From positions 1 through 6,935 of the forward strand of contig DATBFY010000544.1 in the NCBI GenBank assembly GCA_036558265.1: 6,935 nucleotides of DNA. The letters are read 5' to 3'. Made by a program: the position numbers and the translations under genes. Positions 6,061 through 6,935 of this stretch are shown piece after piece; the stretch's first letter is position 1, and the number at the start of each line of letters is the position of its first letter. The stretch comes from RYN-433 sp036558265. GTDB lineage: Bacteria > Planctomycetota > Phycisphaerae > Tepidisphaerales > Tepidisphaeraceae. The notes below the pieces were generated by a model. It did not search any database and was not told the origin of the DNA. It saw nothing but the letters and a program-made list of their open reading frames with translations.

Positions 6061-6588
6061 TCACTTACCCCGCCTGAGCGAATCGAGATCCAACCGCAGC
6101 AGTCCCGATCGCAACCCAAGATGATCCGCCGCGCTCGACCAGACCCAATGCTCGGGCCTGGCGCACAGTCCTCTCTTCACCGGGTTGTTGTGCAAGTAAA
6201 CGATCTTCTCCCACACCTGTTCCTCGCTCCACAGGTTCCGGTCATATCCGCCGCCGCGCTGCCAGAACCGGTGACTCATTTGACCGCTCGGCTGGCGATC
6301 GGCCATCTGCTTAAGAAATCCAGGCGCGTTCCGTTCGACGAAGTGAAGCGCCCGCTTCGACACCGACTGCTTGACCGAGTTCAGGAACGCGCTGATGTCA
6401 TACGGGAATTGCCTCGGGAACACGATCACGTGCGCATGCTCGGGCATGATCACGTAAGCCCACAGGTCAAATGCGTGCTTCATCCGCGCCGCATCGATCG
6501 CCACGATCAGCCATTGCCGCGAGCGATCCCGCGAGAGGAACGCGCGACGCTGGAAGCAGGAGAACGTGAGGTATTGAACCGCTTGCAC
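6061..6588 (-). CDS. REP-associated tyrosine transposase (RAYT, Y1/IS200-like)
   Basis: The 175-residue frame belongs to the Y1 HUH transposase family (TnpA_REP). The HUH metal-binding motif is H51-A-H53 in MPEHAHVIVFP. The catalytic tyrosine is Y131 in IVYLHNNPVKRGL. The closing WVWSS (148-152) matches the family's usual PWSS. Such single-domain enzymes nick DNA at hairpin repeats through a 5'-phosphotyrosine link. The open frame begins at a GTG (6588) with no Shine-Dalgarno, and the first beta strand (YLTFSCF, 6-12) comes almost at once, whereas family members normally have 15-25 residues before it. The expected basic N-terminus is found in another frame just upstream (6570-6632). The gene therefore appears to have lost a few codons and its frame there. 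The catalytic core is intact. It may be a pseudogene, or it may be expressed weakly from the GTG. Confidence 0.85.
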   Translation of the reverse strand: MQAVQYLTFSCFQRRAFLSRDRSRQWLIVAIDAARMKHAFDLWAYVIMPEHAHVIVFPRQFPYDISAFLNSVKQSVSKRALHFVERNAPGFLKQMADRQPSGQMSHRFWQRGGGYDRNLWSEEQVWEKIVYLHNNPVKRGLCARPEHWVWSSAADHLGLRSGLLRLDLDSLRRGK

Positions 6589-6632
6589 CGTTTGCGGTGC
6601 GGCAACTCAGGGCCATTCACGTGCTCCGCCAT
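6570..6632 (-). pseudogene. Displaced N-terminal segment of the RAYT gene
   Basis: From an ATG at 6632 the minus strand reads MAEHVNGPELPHRKRCKRFN and then Thr, a basic N-terminus typical of these transposases ahead of a PGH-like turn and the first beta strand. This frame then diverges into unrelated sequence, while the true core continues in another frame from about 6573. The two frames overlap on TTCAATACC, and the family's usual few residues between them are missing. A small deletion, perhaps between short direct repeats, would explain this. Confidence 0.5.
6585..6600. repeat. Hairpin across the GTG start of the RAYT frame
   Basis: GCACCG and CGGTGC form a perfect 6-bp stem around TTTG. 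It overlaps the GTG at 6588, which makes that codon a poor translation start and fits the view that the native start was the ATG at 6632. Confidence 0.45.
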
Positions 6633-6656
6633 CGTCGCGAATCAAAGCACACACCG

Positions 6657-6721
6657 CATGCCCACGCAAGCCGACGACGCACCAGCGCGCGAGGCGCCGA
6701 CCGTCGGCTTGCGTGAGCATG
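6657..6721. repeat. Right REP-like imperfect palindrome
   Basis: The arms 6657-6676 and 6702-6721 are reverse complements at 19 of 20 positions, around a 25-base GC-rich centre. The core is CGCAAGCCGACG/CGTCGGCTTGCG. It lies just upstream of the transposase N-terminal segment. The right arm runs into CATGGCACCCC, the inverted copy of the left border. Confidence 0.75.
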
Positions 6722-6786
6722 GCACCCCACTCGTCGCATTCTGGGGCGTCATGGTGGCATGGACGAACTTATTTCTCCGTTGTCTT

Positions 6787-6806
6787 CGTGTGCCCGGCGG
6801 CACGCG
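6787..6806. repeat. Hairpin upstream of the TPR gene
   Basis: CGTGTGCC (6787-6794) and GGCACGCG (6799-6806) form an 8-bp stem with one G-T pair around CGGC. It has no T-run, so it is not a clear terminator. It lies 30 bases before the last gene and outside the RAYT unit as drawn. Confidence 0.35.
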
Positions 6807-6822
6807 AATCAATTGCAACGCG

Positions 6823-6828
6823 TATTAT
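6823..6828 (+). promoter_or_regulatory. Possible -10 box of the TPR gene
   Basis: TATTAT, five of six to the -10 consensus, lies eight bases before the ATG at 6837, and no Shine-Dalgarno is visible between them. If used, it would give a leaderless or nearly leaderless mRNA. No good -35 is present at the usual distance. Confidence 0.25.
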
Positions 6829-6836
6829 GTGTTGTC

Positions 6837-6935
6837 ATGGCCGAGCCGAACGATCCCGACCCGCTGATGACCGCCGCCCGCGCGGCCCAAAGTCGCGGCG
6901 ACGTTGCCGAGGCCGAACGTCTCCTCCTTCAAGCG
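6837..6935 (+). CDS. Probable tetratricopeptide-repeat protein, N-terminal part only
   Basis: The frame starts at an ATG at 6837 and is open to the window edge, giving 33 residues. After a short acidic/proline lead (AEPNDPDP), the stretch AARAAQSRGDVAEAERLLLQA fits the first helix pair of a TPR: small residues at the packing positions, an RGD-type turn, then an AEAERLL helix. Proteins with this opening in planctomycete-like genomes are often long TPR proteins, some with a C-terminal methyltransferase, sulfotransferase or O-GlcNAc-transferase-like domain, which cannot be seen here. No Shine-Dalgarno precedes the ATG; the in-frame ATG at residue 11 is an alternative start. Confidence 0.6.
   Translation, partial: MAEPNDPDPLMTAARAAQSRGDVAEAERLLLQA

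Larger units (their letters stand above)
5963..6728. mobile_element. RAYT unit flanked by REP-like palindromes
   Basis: GGGGTGCCATG at 5963-5973 is an exact inverted match to CATGGCACCCC at 6718-6728, and 14 of 16 bases match when the comparison is extended inward. Each end continues into its own long imperfect palindrome (5966-6038 and 6657-6721). Between them lies a single minus-strand Y1 transposase gene. This is the arrangement of REP-associated tyrosine transposases and their repeats. The borders are inferred from the terminal match; no target duplication was recognised. Confidence 0.6.

Noticed and set aside
4700..6124. A 474-codon plus-strand frame overlapping the glf 3' half and the terminator
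   Set aside because: It is a shadow frame that crosses a strong terminator and has Arg/Gln/His-rich translation without domains.
5963..6728. CRISPR array
   Set aside because: The repeats here are inverted pairs around a transposase, not regularly spaced direct repeats with unique spacers.
5956..6867. A 303-codon plus-strand frame across the RAYT unit
   Set aside because: It runs antisense to the transposase, whose HUH and Tyr motifs are clear, and spans both palindromes. No family resemblance.

Overview
The window is GC-rich and its genes show strong G/C bias at the third codon position. It holds a DUF4838-type exported protein, a RAYT-type (REP-associated tyrosine) transposase flanked by palindromes, and the start of a TPR protein. 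Together these suggest a member of the Planctomycetota or a related PVC lineage. That assignment is an inference from gene content; no rRNA or other marker gene is present.

Layout, left to right. (1) Positions 1-795, minus strand: the 5' part of an exported DUF4838 protein, cut by the window edge. (2) Positions 796-1296: a long divergent control region. It holds an 18-bp palindrome, a possible extended -10 box, a terminator-like hairpin, a possible 58-codon small ORF with a good ribosome binding site, and a 21-bp perfect palindrome directly before the next gene's Shine-Dalgarno. (3) Positions 1297-4110, plus: a 937-residue cytosolic fusion of a GH1-like (clan GH-A) TIM barrel and a TuaH-like GT-B glycosyltransferase, joined by a Gly-Asn-rich linker. 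(4) Positions 4194-5831, plus: a UDP-galactopyranose mutase whose motifs match the eukaryotic (fungal/protozoan) enzyme rather than the classical bacterial Glf. A strong intrinsic terminator follows at 5892-5930. (5) Positions 5963-6728: a RAYT gene on the minus strand between two long imperfect palindromes with matching outer ends. Its original N-terminus appears to survive in another reading frame. (6) Positions 6837-6935, plus: the first 33 codons of a probable TPR protein.

The central pair (1297-5831) reads as a two-gene operon. The mutase would make UDP-galactofuranose from UDP-galactopyranose, and the GT domain of the fusion is the natural candidate to use it or a related sugar nucleotide for a cell-surface glycan. 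The GH1-like barrel keeps both catalytic glutamates but has no export signal, so it may trim or transglycosylate an intracellular, probably lipid-linked, intermediate. This functional link is inference from adjacency and family membership. The transposase unit lies beyond the terminator and appears unrelated to the operon.
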